A DNA stretch of 64,000 nt from Stagnihabitans sp038231395 (lineage in GTDB: Bacteria; Pseudomonadota; Alphaproteobacteria; Rhodobacterales; Rhodobacteraceae), in NCBI GenBank assembly GCA_038231395.1, contig JBBRLL010000001.1, forward strand, positions 90,692 to 154,691, read 5' to 3'. Below are positions 8,155-17,012 of this stretch, piece by piece (within the stretch, counting starts at the first letter, position 1; every line of letters begins with the position of its first letter). Below the pieces are notes generated by a model. The model was not told where the DNA came from. It ran no database searches and saw nothing but the letters and a program-made list of their open reading frames with translations. Made by a program: the position numbers and the translations under genes.

Positions 8155-9033
8155 ATGATGGTCATTCAGACAGTTGGAATTGTGGGCGCGGGTCAGATGG
8201 GCAACGGAATTGCCCATGTGTTTGCGCTGGCGGGCTACGATGTGCTGATGAATGACATCAGCGCCGATGGTCTTGCCGCGGCTTTGGGGATCATCGACAA
8301 GAACATCGAGCGGCAGGTGTCACGCGGCAAGGTGACTGCCGAGGCCAAGACGGCAGCGATCGGCCGGATCAAAACCACCCGTGCCATCGGCGATCTGGGG
8401 CCGCTGGATCTGATCATCGAAGCGGCAACCGAGAACGAAAGCGTCAAACAGGCGATCTTCGCCTCGCTTGCGCCATTTTTGGCACCGCACACGATCCTGA
8501 CCTCCAACACCTCCTCAATCTCTATCACGCGGCTGGCAAGCCGGACCGACCGACCCGAGAAATTCATGGGTTTTCACTTCATGAACCCGGTGCCAGTGAT
8601 GCAGTTGGTGGAGCTGATCAGGGGCATTGCCACCGACGGACCAACCTATGACGCCTTGCTGGAGGTTGTGCGACGCCTGGGCAAAACCGCCGCAAGCTCC
8701 GAGGATTTCCCGGCGTTCATCGTCAACCGCATCCTGATGCCGATGATCAACGAGGCGGTTTATACGCTGTATGAGGGGGTCGGCAACGTGAAGTCGATTG
8801 ACGAGTCCCTGAAGCTGGGCGCCAATCATCCGATGGGGCCGCTGGAACTGGCGGATTTCATCGGGCTGGACACCTGTCTTGCGATCATGAACGTGCTGCA
8901 TGAGGGGCTGGCCGATACCAAATACCGGCCTTGTCCCTTGTTGACCAAATATGTCGAAGCAGGCTGGCTGGGGCGCAAGACCAAGCGCGGGTTCTACGAT
9001 TATCGCGGCGACGTGCCGGTGCCGACGCGTTAA
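8155..9033 (+). CDS. 3-hydroxybutyryl-CoA dehydrogenase
   Basis: A 292-aa soluble dehydrogenase interconverting 3-hydroxybutyryl-CoA and acetoacetyl-CoA with NAD(P). The N-terminal Rossmann motif GIVGAGQMGNGIAH (about 8-21), the SNTSSIS segment, the catalytic-His stretch GFHFMNPVPVMQLVE and the C-terminal NHPMGPLELADFIGLD signature are intact. The reading frame is open further upstream, but the family start is at the ATGATG at 8155/8158, preceded by a GGGG. In relatives it is often adjacent to etfBA; here it is about 4.5 kb away. Likely used in butyrate/polyhydroxybutyrate or beta-oxidation metabolism. Confidence 0.94.
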   Translation: MMVIQTVGIVGAGQMGNGIAHVFALAGYDVLMNDISADGLAAALGIIDKNIERQVSRGKVTAEAKTAAIGRIKTTRAIGDLGPLDLIIEAATENESVKQAIFASLAPFLAPHTILTSNTSSISITRLASRTDRPEKFMGFHFMNPVPVMQLVELIRGIATDGPTYDALLEVVRRLGKTAASSEDFPAFIVNRILMPMINEAVYTLYEGVGNVKSIDESLKLGANHPMGPLELADFIGLDTCLAIMNVLHEGLADTKYRPCPLLTKYVEAGWLGRKTKRGFYDYRGDVPVPTR

Positions 9034-9581
9034 CGGCTTAACACCTGCAAGCGGTCGGTCAGGGTGACTTCGCCATCTTGTTCCACCGAACATAGCACCC
9101 CGCGCAGGCGCAGGTCCGGGTGGCCGGGGGCGTCGATGAAGGCGCGTGCATCGGCGCCATAGCGGGTTTTCCACTTCACGCAGGCTTCGTTGAAAACGTC
9201 CGAAACCCTGAGGACGGCGCTGCCGGCCTGAATCAGGCTGCCAGCGGGAAGGTTGGCCAGCGCACAGTCAAGGTCGGCCACGATCGGGTCACCGGGATGC
9301 GGCGTGGCAACCCGGTCGCGCCAGACGAGGTTCAGGATCCGGGCGGGCAGGATCGAAACCTGAATGCGCGGATCTGGGGTTCCGTCGGGCAGTTTCATCC
9401 AAGGCGCGGTCAGCCAACGCTCGCCCGGGATGCCCTCCGCGCGGGTCATGGTGATTTTCGCGGGAAATTGGCGCTGCCCATAACCGGGGCGCAGACAAAG
9501 ACTGTGGATCGGCGCGTCGGATTTGGGGGCGCTTTGAATATCCGGCAAGGCTGCGATCAATTCCGCCATCGTGACATGCAT
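9030..9581 (-). CDS. MOSC domain-containing protein
   Basis: A 183-aa stand-alone MOSC (molybdenum cofactor sulfurase C-terminal) protein. The family binds sulfur or the molybdenum cofactor and includes YiiM-like detoxifying reductase subunits. The diagnostic FNEACVKWKTRYG segment with its conserved cysteine (near 138) and the following RLRGVLCSVEQDGEV block are present. The start chosen (9581) overlaps the upstream transglycosylase stop as ATGA, implying coupling; a longer start at 9614 would overlap that gene by 34 bp and is less likely. Substrate unknown. Confidence 0.85.
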   Translation of the reverse strand: MHVTMAELIAALPDIQSAPKSDAPIHSLCLRPGYGQRQFPAKITMTRAEGIPGERWLTAPWMKLPDGTPDPRIQVSILPARILNLVWRDRVATPHPGDPIVADLDCALANLPAGSLIQAGSAVLRVSDVFNEACVKWKTRYGADARAFIDAPGHPDLRLRGVLCSVEQDGEVTLTDRLQVLSR

Positions 9582-10744
9582 CACAGTTGCGCCAACAAAT
9601 CGGTCGTAGGCCAACCATCGGCAGGCAGGCCGTGCCGCTCTTGCTCGGCTTGCACGGCAGCGCGGGTGGCGGCCCCCAGAACGCCGTCGATCTTGCCCAC
9701 ATCATGTCCCAGCCTTGCAAGTTTGTGTTGCAAGGCCATCATCGTCTCTGCCGACAAAGCCGGATCAGGCGCACCCGCGTCAAAAGCGCCTGCCCCTGCG
9801 ATCCTCGTGGCGAAATAGGCGGCGGTGGTGACGTAGACGAAGCTTTTGTTCCACTCAAACAACACTTTGTAGTTCGGGTAGACGAGGAAGGCCGGACCTT
9901 TGCGCCCTTGCGGCAACAAAAGCGAGGCTTGCAGCGGGGCGAGCGCCCCTGCTTTGGGTTTCACCCCCATCGCTTGCCATTTGCCGGTGTTCAGTGTCGT
10001 GCCAAGTCCGGATTGCGTCCAGTCAAGGGTGGCCGGCACCGTCACCTCTTGCATCCACGGTTGTCCCGCCTGCCAGCCATAAAATTGCAGCATATGTGCT
10101 GCTGACAGGATCGCATCGGGGGCGGAGGTTTTCAAGGTGATCTTGCCATCCCCATCGCCATCCTCACCCCGCTCCAGAATATCTTTCGGCAGCATCTGCA
10201 CCATGCCGATTTCGCCTGCCCAAGCACCAATTGCCTTGCCCGGTGCGAAATCTCCTTTTGCGGTCAGGGCGATAGCCGCCAGAACCTGCGGCTGAAAGAT
10301 GTCGGGGCGGCGGCAATCATGGGCGAGGGTCAAAAGCGCATTGCGGGTGTCGAAAGTGCCCTGAACCTGCCCGAAATCGGTTTCAAACGCCCAAAAGGCC
10401 AATATGATCCCGCGTGAGACGCCAAACTTTGCCTCTGCGGCCTTGAAGGCTGCGTCATATTTCCTGGAGTAGATCGCCGCGTTCTGGATCCGGCTTTTCG
10501 AGATCAGGGCCTGACTGAACTCAGAGAAAGTCTTGCGGAAGAACCCCTGCCCGTGGTCTGCCTTGATTACGGCAGGGTCAAGTTGCGCACCGGACATGAA
10601 GGCACGGATAGCGCTGTCAGGCAGGCCTTGGGTCTTGGCATCCGCGGCCATGGCGTCAAGAAAGGTCTGAAAATCGCCTCCGCAGGGGGCAGCAGCGGCA
10701 GGACAGGCCGTCAGGGCCAAAAGGGCAAGCAGGGTCAGACGCAT
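9581..10744 (-). CDS. Lytic murein transglycosylase, MltB-like, with C-terminal peptidoglycan-binding domain
   Basis: A 387-aa secreted enzyme cleaving the MurNAc-GlcNAc bond with anhydro-MurNAc formation. Signal peptide at residues 1-18. The catalytic Glu lies in AFWAFETDFG (near 121); the GEIGMVQMLPKDI and DGDGDGKI stretches are family-typical. The C-terminal 60 residues form a peptidoglycan-binding (PGB_1) domain. GGAGG precedes the 10744 ATG by 5-6 nt; the open frame upstream of it is not coding. A paralogue with the same architecture occurs at 44813-46048. Confidence 0.93.
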   Translation of the reverse strand: MRLTLLALLALTACPAAAAPCGGDFQTFLDAMAADAKTQGLPDSAIRAFMSGAQLDPAVIKADHGQGFFRKTFSEFSQALISKSRIQNAAIYSRKYDAAFKAAEAKFGVSRGIILAFWAFETDFGQVQGTFDTRNALLTLAHDCRRPDIFQPQVLAAIALTAKGDFAPGKAIGAWAGEIGMVQMLPKDILERGEDGDGDGKITLKTSAPDAILSAAHMLQFYGWQAGQPWMQEVTVPATLDWTQSGLGTTLNTGKWQAMGVKPKAGALAPLQASLLLPQGRKGPAFLVYPNYKVLFEWNKSFVYVTTAAYFATRIAGAGAFDAGAPDPALSAETMMALQHKLARLGHDVGKIDGVLGAATRAAVQAEQERHGLPADGWPTTDLLAQL

Positions 10745-10906
10745 GGGAACCTCCAGTTTTGCCACGGGGTTTAACGGATTGGGTGCGGTTTGGGAACTGG
10801 CAAGGCTGTGGCAACGCAGCCACGATCGCTTCGCAAAAAAGACACAGGTGATGGCTAACTTGTTTTTAGTCAATGGCCCGCCAGACTGTTGACGATGGAG
10901 GCGAAG

Positions 10907-11257
10907 ATGCTGGAATTCTTGTCGAAAGAAGTGCGCGAAGGGCTGGAAATGGCCCGCAAGGCCAAAGAGCGCCGCAAGTCCCGTCTGCGGGTTCAGGTCG
11001 GTGAAGCGGTGTTTCCGGTGTTGCGCTTTTGGCACGACGGCTTTGTGCTGGACGGCGCTTTATCGCCGCATCTGCGCGGACTGGTCGATATCTACGATGG
11101 ATCGCGTCATGTGTTTCAATGCCTGATTGTCGCCTCGTCAAAAGATGGCGATGAAATCTCTTGCGATTTCAAAAGGTTGACGCCGGTCACCGACAAGGCT
11201 CCGCTGGATTTCTGGCTGGACCCGACTTTGCCTGCCGGGTTCCTGCCGAAAAACTAG
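10907..11257 (+). CDS. Conserved hypothetical protein
   Basis: A 116-aa soluble protein that I do not recognise at family level. It begins with an amphipathic, highly charged helix (residues 1-25) and continues with a compact alpha/beta region ending in PLDFWLDPTLPAGFLPKN. The size and beta-rich middle are compatible with a PilZ-like or other small barrel, but no diagnostic motif is seen. The start at 10907 is preceded by GGAG at a 6-nt spacing; upstream ATG (10895) and TTG (10889) starts lack this. It lies convergent with the PatB gene, 3 bp apart. Confidence 0.65.
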   Translation: MLEFLSKEVREGLEMARKAKERRKSRLRVQVGEAVFPVLRFWHDGFVLDGALSPHLRGLVDIYDGSRHVFQCLIVASSKDGDEISCDFKRLTPVTDKAPLDFWLDPTLPAGFLPKN

Positions 11258-11260
11258 AGG

Positions 11261-12430
11261 CTATTGCAGGTCCTTGAAGGCCTCTTTCAGCCGGGAAACC
11301 GCCTCGACAATCTGCGAATGCGGCATGGCAAGGTTGAACCGCAGGTAAGTTTCACCACCCTTGCCGAAAGCTTCCCCGTGGTTCGCAGCGATTCGGGCGG
11401 TCTTTTCGACGCGCGCCGTAAACTCTGCCGGACTCATGCCCGTATCCGCGAAATCGACCCAGGCAAGGTAGGTCGCTTGCAAAGGCACCGACTTTAACCC
11501 GGGAATCGCTGCAATGCCCGCGTCAAAGGTCCGGCGATTTGCATCAAGGTAAAGGTTCAGCGCGTCAACCCACGCCGCACCCTCTGGTGAATAAGCGGCG
11601 GTGACCATGTGCATTCCGAAAGAATTCGGCGAAATGCCCATTTTCATCATCACATCGGCAAAACGCTGGCGTAAAGCCGGGTCAGAGATGATGACGTTGC
11701 CAATATGGGCGCCCGCGATGTTGAAGGTCTTGGTGGTGGCGGTCATCATCACCAGACGATCCGCAATCCCTGAAAACGTCGCCATCACATGATGTTTTTG
11801 GCCCGGCATGACCAGATCGTGGTGAATTTCGTCCGACACCAGGATCAAGTCGTGACGGATGCAGAAATCGGCAACCCCTTGCAACTCTGCCTCTGTCCAG
11901 ACCCGGCCACCGGGGTTGTGCGGAGAGCAAAGGATGAACATCGTCTCCGCCCCGGTCATCTGCGCATCCCAGCCGGCAAAGTCCATGCACTGCACGTCAC
12001 CTTCAACCTTCATCGGGCATTCGACCACCACACGCCCGGCCGCTTTGATCACCCGCGAAAAGGCGTGATAAACCGGAGTCGTCAGGACCACCCCATCCCC
12101 CGGTTTGCTGAATGCGTCGATGCAAAGCGCGGTGCCGTTGACAAGACCGTGGGTGGTGAAGATGTGCTTGGGGTCAACCGCCCACCCATGGCGGCTCTGC
12201 ATCCACCAGCGGATCGCCTCCAGATAGGCGGCATCGTCGCCGAAATAGCCGTAGATGCCCAAAGCCAGCATCTTTTCCAACGCCTTCTGCACGCAGGCTG
12301 GCGGCTGAAAATCCATATCCGCCACCCACATCGCAAGCCCGTCCGTGGCAGAGACGCCAAACATCGCCTCCATCCCGTCCCATTTGACAGAGTGGGTGCC
12401 GACGCGGTTGATGATGGAATCGAAGCTCAT
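11261..12430 (-). CDS. PLP-dependent C-S lyase/aminotransferase, MalY/PatB family
   Basis: A 389-aa fold-type I PLP enzyme of the MalY/PatB group, most of which cleave cystathionine or cysteine conjugates to pyruvate, ammonia and a thiol. Visible motifs are MWVADMDF at the N-terminus, CSPHNPGGRVW (about 167-177), SDEIHHDLVMPG with the PLP Asp (near 198) and the Schiff-base lysine in TATTKTFNIAG (near 234). AAAGGA lies 7 nt ahead of the start. No methionine or malate-utilisation partners are adjacent. An aminotransferase activity cannot be excluded. Confidence 0.9.
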   Translation of the reverse strand: MSFDSIINRVGTHSVKWDGMEAMFGVSATDGLAMWVADMDFQPPACVQKALEKMLALGIYGYFGDDAAYLEAIRWWMQSRHGWAVDPKHIFTTHGLVNGTALCIDAFSKPGDGVVLTTPVYHAFSRVIKAAGRVVVECPMKVEGDVQCMDFAGWDAQMTGAETMFILCSPHNPGGRVWTEAELQGVADFCIRHDLILVSDEIHHDLVMPGQKHHVMATFSGIADRLVMMTATTKTFNIAGAHIGNVIISDPALRQRFADVMMKMGISPNSFGMHMVTAAYSPEGAAWVDALNLYLDANRRTFDAGIAAIPGLKSVPLQATYLAWVDFADTGMSPAEFTARVEKTARIAANHGEAFGKGGETYLRFNLAMPHSQIVEAVSRLKEAFKDLQ

Positions 12431-12562
12431 GCCATGGTCCTTTGAAGGTGTCGGGTCCTGTTAGAGGATAATTTGCCAAAGATCACCCCGATTGTATACG
12501 CGGCACCCCATGATCTGAGCGTCCCTCTTGCGCCAAACCGGGCCAAACCGTAAATCCATCGG

Positions 12563-13084
12563 ATGATCCGCTCTATCCTCATACATCCCGACCCCCGCCT
12601 CAAAAAGCTTTGCGACCCGGTGCGCGAGGTGACCGGGGAATTGGTGCGCCTGGCCCAAGATATGCTGGATACGATGTATGACGCGCCGGGCATCGGACTT
12701 GCGGCCCCACAGGTTGGCGTCACCAAGCGGTTGATCGTGATGGACTGCATGAAAGCGCCAGCCATCCCGCGCCCGCTGATCCTGTTCAACCCCGAAGTCA
12801 TCTGGCGCTCCTCCGAGGTTGCGACCTATGAAGAGGGCTGTCTTTCGATCCCCGAACAATACGCCGATGTCGAACGGCCCAATGCGGTGACGGTGCGCTG
12901 GACCGACGAGGTCGGTGCGGCCCGCGAAGAACAGTTTGAAGGCTTGTGGGCAACTTGCGCGCAGCACGAGATTGACCACTTGAACGGAAAGCTTTTCATT
13001 GATTATCTGGGTATGATGAAACGCCAGATGATCACCCGCAAAATGGAAAAGCTGAAACGCGAAATGGCGCGGGGGCCCCGATGA
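12563..13084 (+). CDS. def: Peptide deformylase
   Basis: A 173-aa type I peptide deformylase, removing the N-formyl group from nascent proteins at the ribosome. All three signature motifs are intact: GIGLAAPQ (near 46-53), EGCLS with the metal-binding cysteine (near 92-96), and QHEIDHLNG with both metal histidines and the catalytic glutamate (near 134-142). It opens a four-gene cluster with two paralogues and fmt, each overlapping the next by 4 bp. With its complete motifs and C-terminal basic extension (KRQMITRKMEKLKRE), this is likely the main housekeeping copy. Confidence 0.96.
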   Translation: MIRSILIHPDPRLKKLCDPVREVTGELVRLAQDMLDTMYDAPGIGLAAPQVGVTKRLIVMDCMKAPAIPRPLILFNPEVIWRSSEVATYEEGCLSIPEQYADVERPNAVTVRWTDEVGAAREEQFEGLWATCAQHEIDHLNGKLFIDYLGMMKRQMITRKMEKLKREMARGPR

Positions 13085-13566
13085 TCCGTGACATTCTGCG
13101 CTGGCCCGATCCGCGTCTGACTTTGGTGGCAACCCAAGCCAGCGTGGATGACGCCACTTTGTCGCTAGTGCGCGACATGCTGGAAACGATGTATGCCGCC
13201 GATGGGCGCGGCTTGGCCGCCCCGCAGGTTGGCGTGTCGGCCCGCATATTCGTGATGGATGCTGCGTGGAAAACCGGCACTCCGGTTCCCGAGACGTTCA
13301 TCAACCCAGAGGTTCTGTGGCGCTCCACCGAAACGACGCTTTCGACGGAGGGTTGTCTGTCGATTCCCGGTGTGCTGGCCGATGTCAGCCGCGCCAAAGA
13401 GATCATCGTGCGGTGGATCATGACGGATGGCTCTATTTCCGCTCAAAAGCTGACGGGGTTCCGGGCGATTTGCGCGCAACACGAGATTGACCACCTGAAC
13501 GGCACCGTCACCCTGGACCATCTGACACCGGAAGCCCGCGCCAAGGCCGAGGCGGTCACGGCATGA
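13081..13566 (+). CDS. Peptide deformylase, second copy
   Basis: A 161-aa paralogue of the preceding deformylase. GRGLAAPQ, EGCLS and QHEIDHLNG are all present, so it should bind metal and deformylate peptides. It lacks the basic C-terminal helix of copy 1. Its start overlaps the first def stop (ATGA). Why the cluster keeps two apparently active enzymes is not evident from the sequence; different substrate preference or different metal loading are possibilities. Confidence 0.92.
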   Translation: MIRDILRWPDPRLTLVATQASVDDATLSLVRDMLETMYAADGRGLAAPQVGVSARIFVMDAAWKTGTPVPETFINPEVLWRSTETTLSTEGCLSIPGVLADVSRAKEIIVRWIMTDGSISAQKLTGFRAICAQHEIDHLNGTVTLDHLTPEARAKAEAVTA

Positions 13567-14063
13567 TCCGGGCCTGCGTGCCGTGGCCGAACCCGGTCTT
13601 GCGGTCAGTGGCAGCAGAAGTCGGCGAAATCACCCCGGAGATCCGCGAAATCTGGGCCGATATGGTCGACACGATGGAGGCGATGCCGGGCTACGGCCTT
13701 GCCGCCGTGCAGATCGGGGTGCCGTTGCGTCTGGCGGTGGTGGACAGTTCGCAAGAGCGCGGCAAGGCGGTGCTGATGGCAAACCCGGTCGTGCTGCACG
13801 CCTCTGGCCAGATGCGCGCGCATGAGGAGGCCAGTCCGAACCTGCCCGGCGTTTCCGCCGTGATCAGCCGCCCGCGCGCAGTGACCGTCCGGTTCATGAC
13901 TGCGGCGGGAGAGATTGAGGACCGCGATTTCGTCCACCTGTGGGCGACATCCGCGCAGCATCAGATCGACCATCTGGCCGGCAAGATGTATTTTGACCAC
14001 CTGTCCGGCCTGAAACGGTCCATGTTGATCACCAAGGCCGACAAGTTGCGGAGGCGCGGGTGA
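13563..14063 (+). CDS. Peptide deformylase-like protein lacking catalytic residues
   Basis: A 166-aa third paralogue in the same cluster. Motif 1 is changed to GYGLAAVQ. The EGCLS block is replaced by EEASPN, so the metal-ligand cysteine is lost, and QHEIDHL becomes QHQIDHL, so the catalytic glutamate is lost. The reading frame is intact and coupled on both sides (4-bp overlaps with copy 2 and fmt), so it looks maintained rather than decaying. It may bind formyl-peptides or ribosomes without catalysis, or serve a different reaction; deformylase activity is unlikely. Confidence 0.88.
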   Translation: MIRACVPWPNPVLRSVAAEVGEITPEIREIWADMVDTMEAMPGYGLAAVQIGVPLRLAVVDSSQERGKAVLMANPVVLHASGQMRAHEEASPNLPGVSAVISRPRAVTVRFMTAAGEIEDRDFVHLWATSAQHQIDHLAGKMYFDHLSGLKRSMLITKADKLRRRG

Positions 14064-14956
14064 GGCTCGTCTTCATGGGCACCCCGGCTTTTTCGGTGCC
14101 TGTCCTGAAGGCTCTTGCTGCGCAGCATGAAATCGCCACGGTCTATACCCAACCACCGCGTCCCGCCGGGCGTGGCAAAGCTGACCGCAAAAGCCCGGTT
14201 CAACTTTGCGCCGAAAGTCTAAATCTTCCCGTGCGTTACCCCGCCTCGCTGCGCAGCGAAACCGCGCAGCAGGACTTTGCCATGCTGCGCAGCGACGTGG
14301 CGGTCGTGGTGGCCTATGGGTTGATTCTTCCGGCAGCCATTCTCGCGGCCCCGACGCATGGCTGCCTGAACATTCATGCTTCGCTTCTGCCGCGCTGGCG
14401 GGGTGCCGCACCCATCCACCGTGCGATCATGGCGGGGGATACGGAAACCGGCATCTGCATCATGCAGATGGAGGCGGGGCTGGACACCGGCCCCGTTCTA
14501 TTGCGCGAAGCGATCCCGATAGGCGCTGAAGACACCACCGCCGACCTGCACGACCGCTTGTCTGACCTTGGTTCCAAGCTGATCGGCGTCGCGCTGAACC
14601 AACTGCCCAGCCTGATCCCCGAACCTCAGCCCGAAGATGGTGTCACCTATGCCGCCAAGCTGGACAAAGCCGAGGCGCGCATCGACTGGACCAAACCTGC
14701 CGTCGAGGTTCACCGCCTGATCCGTGGCCTTTCCCCGTTTCCCGGCGCGTGGTGTCTGGCGGGCGACGAGCGTCTGAAACTTCTGCGCTCCCGACTTGCC
14801 ACTGGCGCGGGCACCCCCGGCCAAGTGCTGCATGGCCTGACCATTGCGTGCGGCACCGGCGCCGTTGAAATCCTGGAGGCCCAGCGTGAGGGCAAAAAAC
14901 CAAGCCCGGTCACCGACCTTCTGCGTGGCTTCACCTTGCCCGGCCATCTGGACTGA
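14060..14956 (+). CDS. fmt: Methionyl-tRNA formyltransferase
   Basis: A 298-aa enzyme that transfers formyl from 10-formyltetrahydrofolate to initiator Met-tRNA. The N-terminal MRLVFMGTPAFSVPVL, the PAGRGK loop, the catalytic NIHASLLPRWRGAAPIHRAI block with its Asn-His (near 107-109) and the GITIMQM-like and AGLDTGPVL stretches are family-typical; the C-terminal OB-like tRNA-binding domain follows. GTG start, with GGAGG about 6 nt upstream inside the preceding gene. The def-fmt pairing links addition and removal of the formyl group. Confidence 0.97.
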   Translation: MRLVFMGTPAFSVPVLKALAAQHEIATVYTQPPRPAGRGKADRKSPVQLCAESLNLPVRYPASLRSETAQQDFAMLRSDVAVVVAYGLILPAAILAAPTHGCLNIHASLLPRWRGAAPIHRAIMAGDTETGICIMQMEAGLDTGPVLLREAIPIGAEDTTADLHDRLSDLGSKLIGVALNQLPSLIPEPQPEDGVTYAAKLDKAEARIDWTKPAVEVHRLIRGLSPFPGAWCLAGDERLKLLRSRLATGAGTPGQVLHGLTIACGTGAVEILEAQREGKKPSPVTDLLRGFTLPGHLD

Positions 14957-15029
14957 ATCCGGTCGGCTTGACTGATCCTGCCAGTTTCTGTCAGTTGCCC
15001 CTCTCTAAACCCGGGGTCAGAGGTGCATC

Positions 15030-15449
15030 ATGGAACACGAAAACTACTGGGTTGTCACAGCCTCCGCCGATCACGCTGCGCGCGGCAAGGTCGAAGGCAT
15101 CGTGCAGGCCAACCACGGCAAAGACTCCGCGCTGCGACGGATGAAGCCGGGCGATGGGGTCACTGTTTACTCCCCACGCACCACCTATCCTGATGGCCCG
15201 GCGCTGCAAGCCTTCACCCTGATCGGCCGCATCGCCGAGGCTGACGCCTATCAGCACGACTTCACGGGCCATCTGATGTGGCGCCGCCCGGTCTTGTGGC
15301 AGGATGCCAAAATCGCCCCGATCCACCCGATGCTGGAGGAATTGGAGATCACCCGTGGCCTCAAATCCTGGGGCATGGCGTTCCGCTATGGCCTGACCAA
15401 ATTGAGCCGGGCCGACTTTGCCCGGATCGCAAGGGCGATGGTCGGGTGA
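15030..15449 (+). CDS. EVE domain-containing protein
   Basis: A 139-aa EVE (UPF0310, PUA-like) domain protein. Members of this fold bind modified bases or RNA, and some occur as readers in modification-dependent defence. Recognisable are NYWVVTASADHAARGK at the start, the GDGVTVYSPRTTYPDG strand-loop and the C-terminal LTKLSRADFARIARAM segment. It stands alone 73 bp after fmt with its own AGAGGT site. No restriction partner is adjacent, so a defence role has no support from this context. Confidence 0.88.
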   Translation: MEHENYWVVTASADHAARGKVEGIVQANHGKDSALRRMKPGDGVTVYSPRTTYPDGPALQAFTLIGRIAEADAYQHDFTGHLMWRRPVLWQDAKIAPIHPMLEELEITRGLKSWGMAFRYGLTKLSRADFARIARAMVG

Positions 15450-15524
15450 TGCCAACCAGAGTTCAGCTTTGGCACAACAGCATCGAATCGCCCGATGTGC
15501 CCAACACAATCGCTTGGCTCTCAG

Positions 15525-16064
15525 CTACTTCCGCCGCTTGTGTTCTTCCAACCGGGGCATGATTTCCACAAAGTTGCAGGGCCGGTGGCGGAAATCCAAC
15601 TGCCATTGCAAAATCTCATCCCAGGCGTCGCGGCACGCTCCCGGACTTCCGGGCAAAGCGAACAGATATGTCCCACCCGCCACACCTCCGGTCGCCCGCG
15701 ATTGCACCGCCGACGTGCCGATCTTCTGCATCGACACGATGGTAAACACTGTGCCAAACGCCTCAATCTCTTTCTCGTAGACGTCGCGGTGGGCTTCCAC
15801 CGTCACATCGCGCCCGGTCAACCCGGTCCCACCAGTGGACAGGATCACGTCTACCGAAGGGTCCGCAATCCACTCTCGCAGACGCGCGGCGATGATGGCC
15901 CGGTCATCTGGCACAATGGCGCGCGCCGCCAGCAGATGACCCGCTTCGGTCAACCGGCCCACCAAAGTATCGCCCGATTTATCATCAGCAGCCGTGCGGG
16001 TGTCGGACACCGTCAGCACCGCGATACGGACCGGGATAAAGTCTTTCGTATCATCAATGCCCAT
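15525..16064 (-). CDS. moaB: Molybdenum cofactor biosynthesis protein B
   Basis: A 179-aa MoaB/Mog-family protein that adenylylates molybdopterin or supports molybdate insertion. The VLTVSDTRTAADDKSG opening and the central ILSTGGTGLTGRDVT motif (about 94-108) define the family, with the LPGSPGACRDAWDEIL C-terminal helix. AAGGAG lies 6 nt before the start. No other moa/moe genes are nearby; the MOSC protein at 9030-9581 is the only other molybdenum-linked gene in the window. Confidence 0.95.
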   Translation of the reverse strand: MGIDDTKDFIPVRIAVLTVSDTRTAADDKSGDTLVGRLTEAGHLLAARAIVPDDRAIIAARLREWIADPSVDVILSTGGTGLTGRDVTVEAHRDVYEKEIEAFGTVFTIVSMQKIGTSAVQSRATGGVAGGTYLFALPGSPGACRDAWDEILQWQLDFRHRPCNFVEIMPRLEEHKRRK

Positions 16065-16103
16065 AGTTTTGCTCCTTCAGCCGGTTGGGCCCGAACTGCA
16101 CCG

Positions 16104-16898
16104 TCACCTCAACCGCGCCTTCAGGCTGAGCAGATCAGCCCAGGCCTCTCTCTTGGCCGCCGGGTTGCGCAGCAGATAGGCCGGGTGGGTCATTGGCAGC
16201 ACGGGTTTGCCAAGGGCCGTCGCCCAAGTCCCGCGCAACCGCAAAATCCCCTTCTGGTTCAAAAGGGCCATGCAGGGCGTATTGCCCATGGACACGATCA
16301 CATCCGGGTCAATCAGCGCGATGTGGCGTTCGACAAAGGGGCGCATCATGGCGATCTCTTCCGGCTCCGGATCGCGGTTCTGCGGTGGCCGCCATGGCAG
16401 GACGTTGGTGATATAAAGCGCCGTGGCAGGGTCGGGCGATTGCCGCGACAGGCCGATCGCCTCGAACATGCGGTCCAGAAGCTGACCGGCGCGGCCGACG
16501 AAGGGCAGACCCTCCTGATCCTCCTCCCGCCCCGGCGCTTCACCCAGAATAAGGACGCGAGCGGCCGGATTGCCATCAGCGAACACCGTGTTGCGCGCGC
16601 CTTTTTTCAGGTCGCACAGGTCAAACCCGGTCAGGGCCGCACGCAACTCCTCCAACGTACGGGCGGCACCGGCTGCCAGCCGCGCAGCCGCCACCGGATC
16701 GGCTTTTTGGGCATCCGGCACCTGCACCGCAGCGGCGCGCACAACCTCCACCGCACGCTCCAGCCGTTCGGGAAGGTCATAGCGGTTGACCGGCTCCTCC
16801 TCAATCCAGTCGCCCACGCCCATCTCGCCCTGCCAGTCCAGCGCTGCCAGCGCCGCCTGCCAGTTCTTTGGTGCCAAGATGTCGTGCGTGATTCCCAT
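16104..16898 (-). CDS. Uracil-DNA glycosylase, family 4-like
   Basis: A 264-aa glycosylase excising uracil from DNA to start base-excision repair. Motif A is LILGEAPGREEDQEGLPFVGRAGQLLDRM, with catalytic residues in the GEAPG loop, and motif B is MTHPAYLLRNP near the C-terminus. The PVNRYDL N-terminal segment is typical of alphaproteobacterial members. The frame is open to 16985; I chose the Met at 16898 from family alignment, though no clear Shine-Dalgarno is present, so the start may lie 69 or 87 bases further upstream. It is divergent from pyrB. Confidence 0.9.
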   Translation of the reverse strand: MGITHDILAPKNWQAALAALDWQGEMGVGDWIEEEPVNRYDLPERLERAVEVVRAAAVQVPDAQKADPVAAARLAAGAARTLEELRAALTGFDLCDLKKGARNTVFADGNPAARVLILGEAPGREEDQEGLPFVGRAGQLLDRMFEAIGLSRQSPDPATALYITNVLPWRPPQNRDPEPEEIAMMRPFVERHIALIDPDVIVSMGNTPCMALLNQKGILRLRGTWATALGKPVLPMTHPAYLLRNPAAKREAWADLLSLKARLR

Positions 16899-17012
16899 GC
16901 CAAAACGGTAGGCTGCTTGTACACTGGGGACAAGTCCGCCAAGCCAGTTGCCAAGCCGGTTGATCATGGCCCCCCCATTTGGCATAAGCCGCCATCAGCC
17001 ACAGGAGAGACC

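Noticed and set aside
15030..15449. EVE-domain gene as part of a defence island
   Set aside because: Neighbours are fmt and moaB; there is no restriction, nuclease or other defence gene next to it.
15495..17012. Long open frame extending upstream of pyrB
   Set aside because: It lies antisense to moaB and the uracil-DNA glycosylase gene, has no family features, and pyrB has a good ribosome site at 17013.
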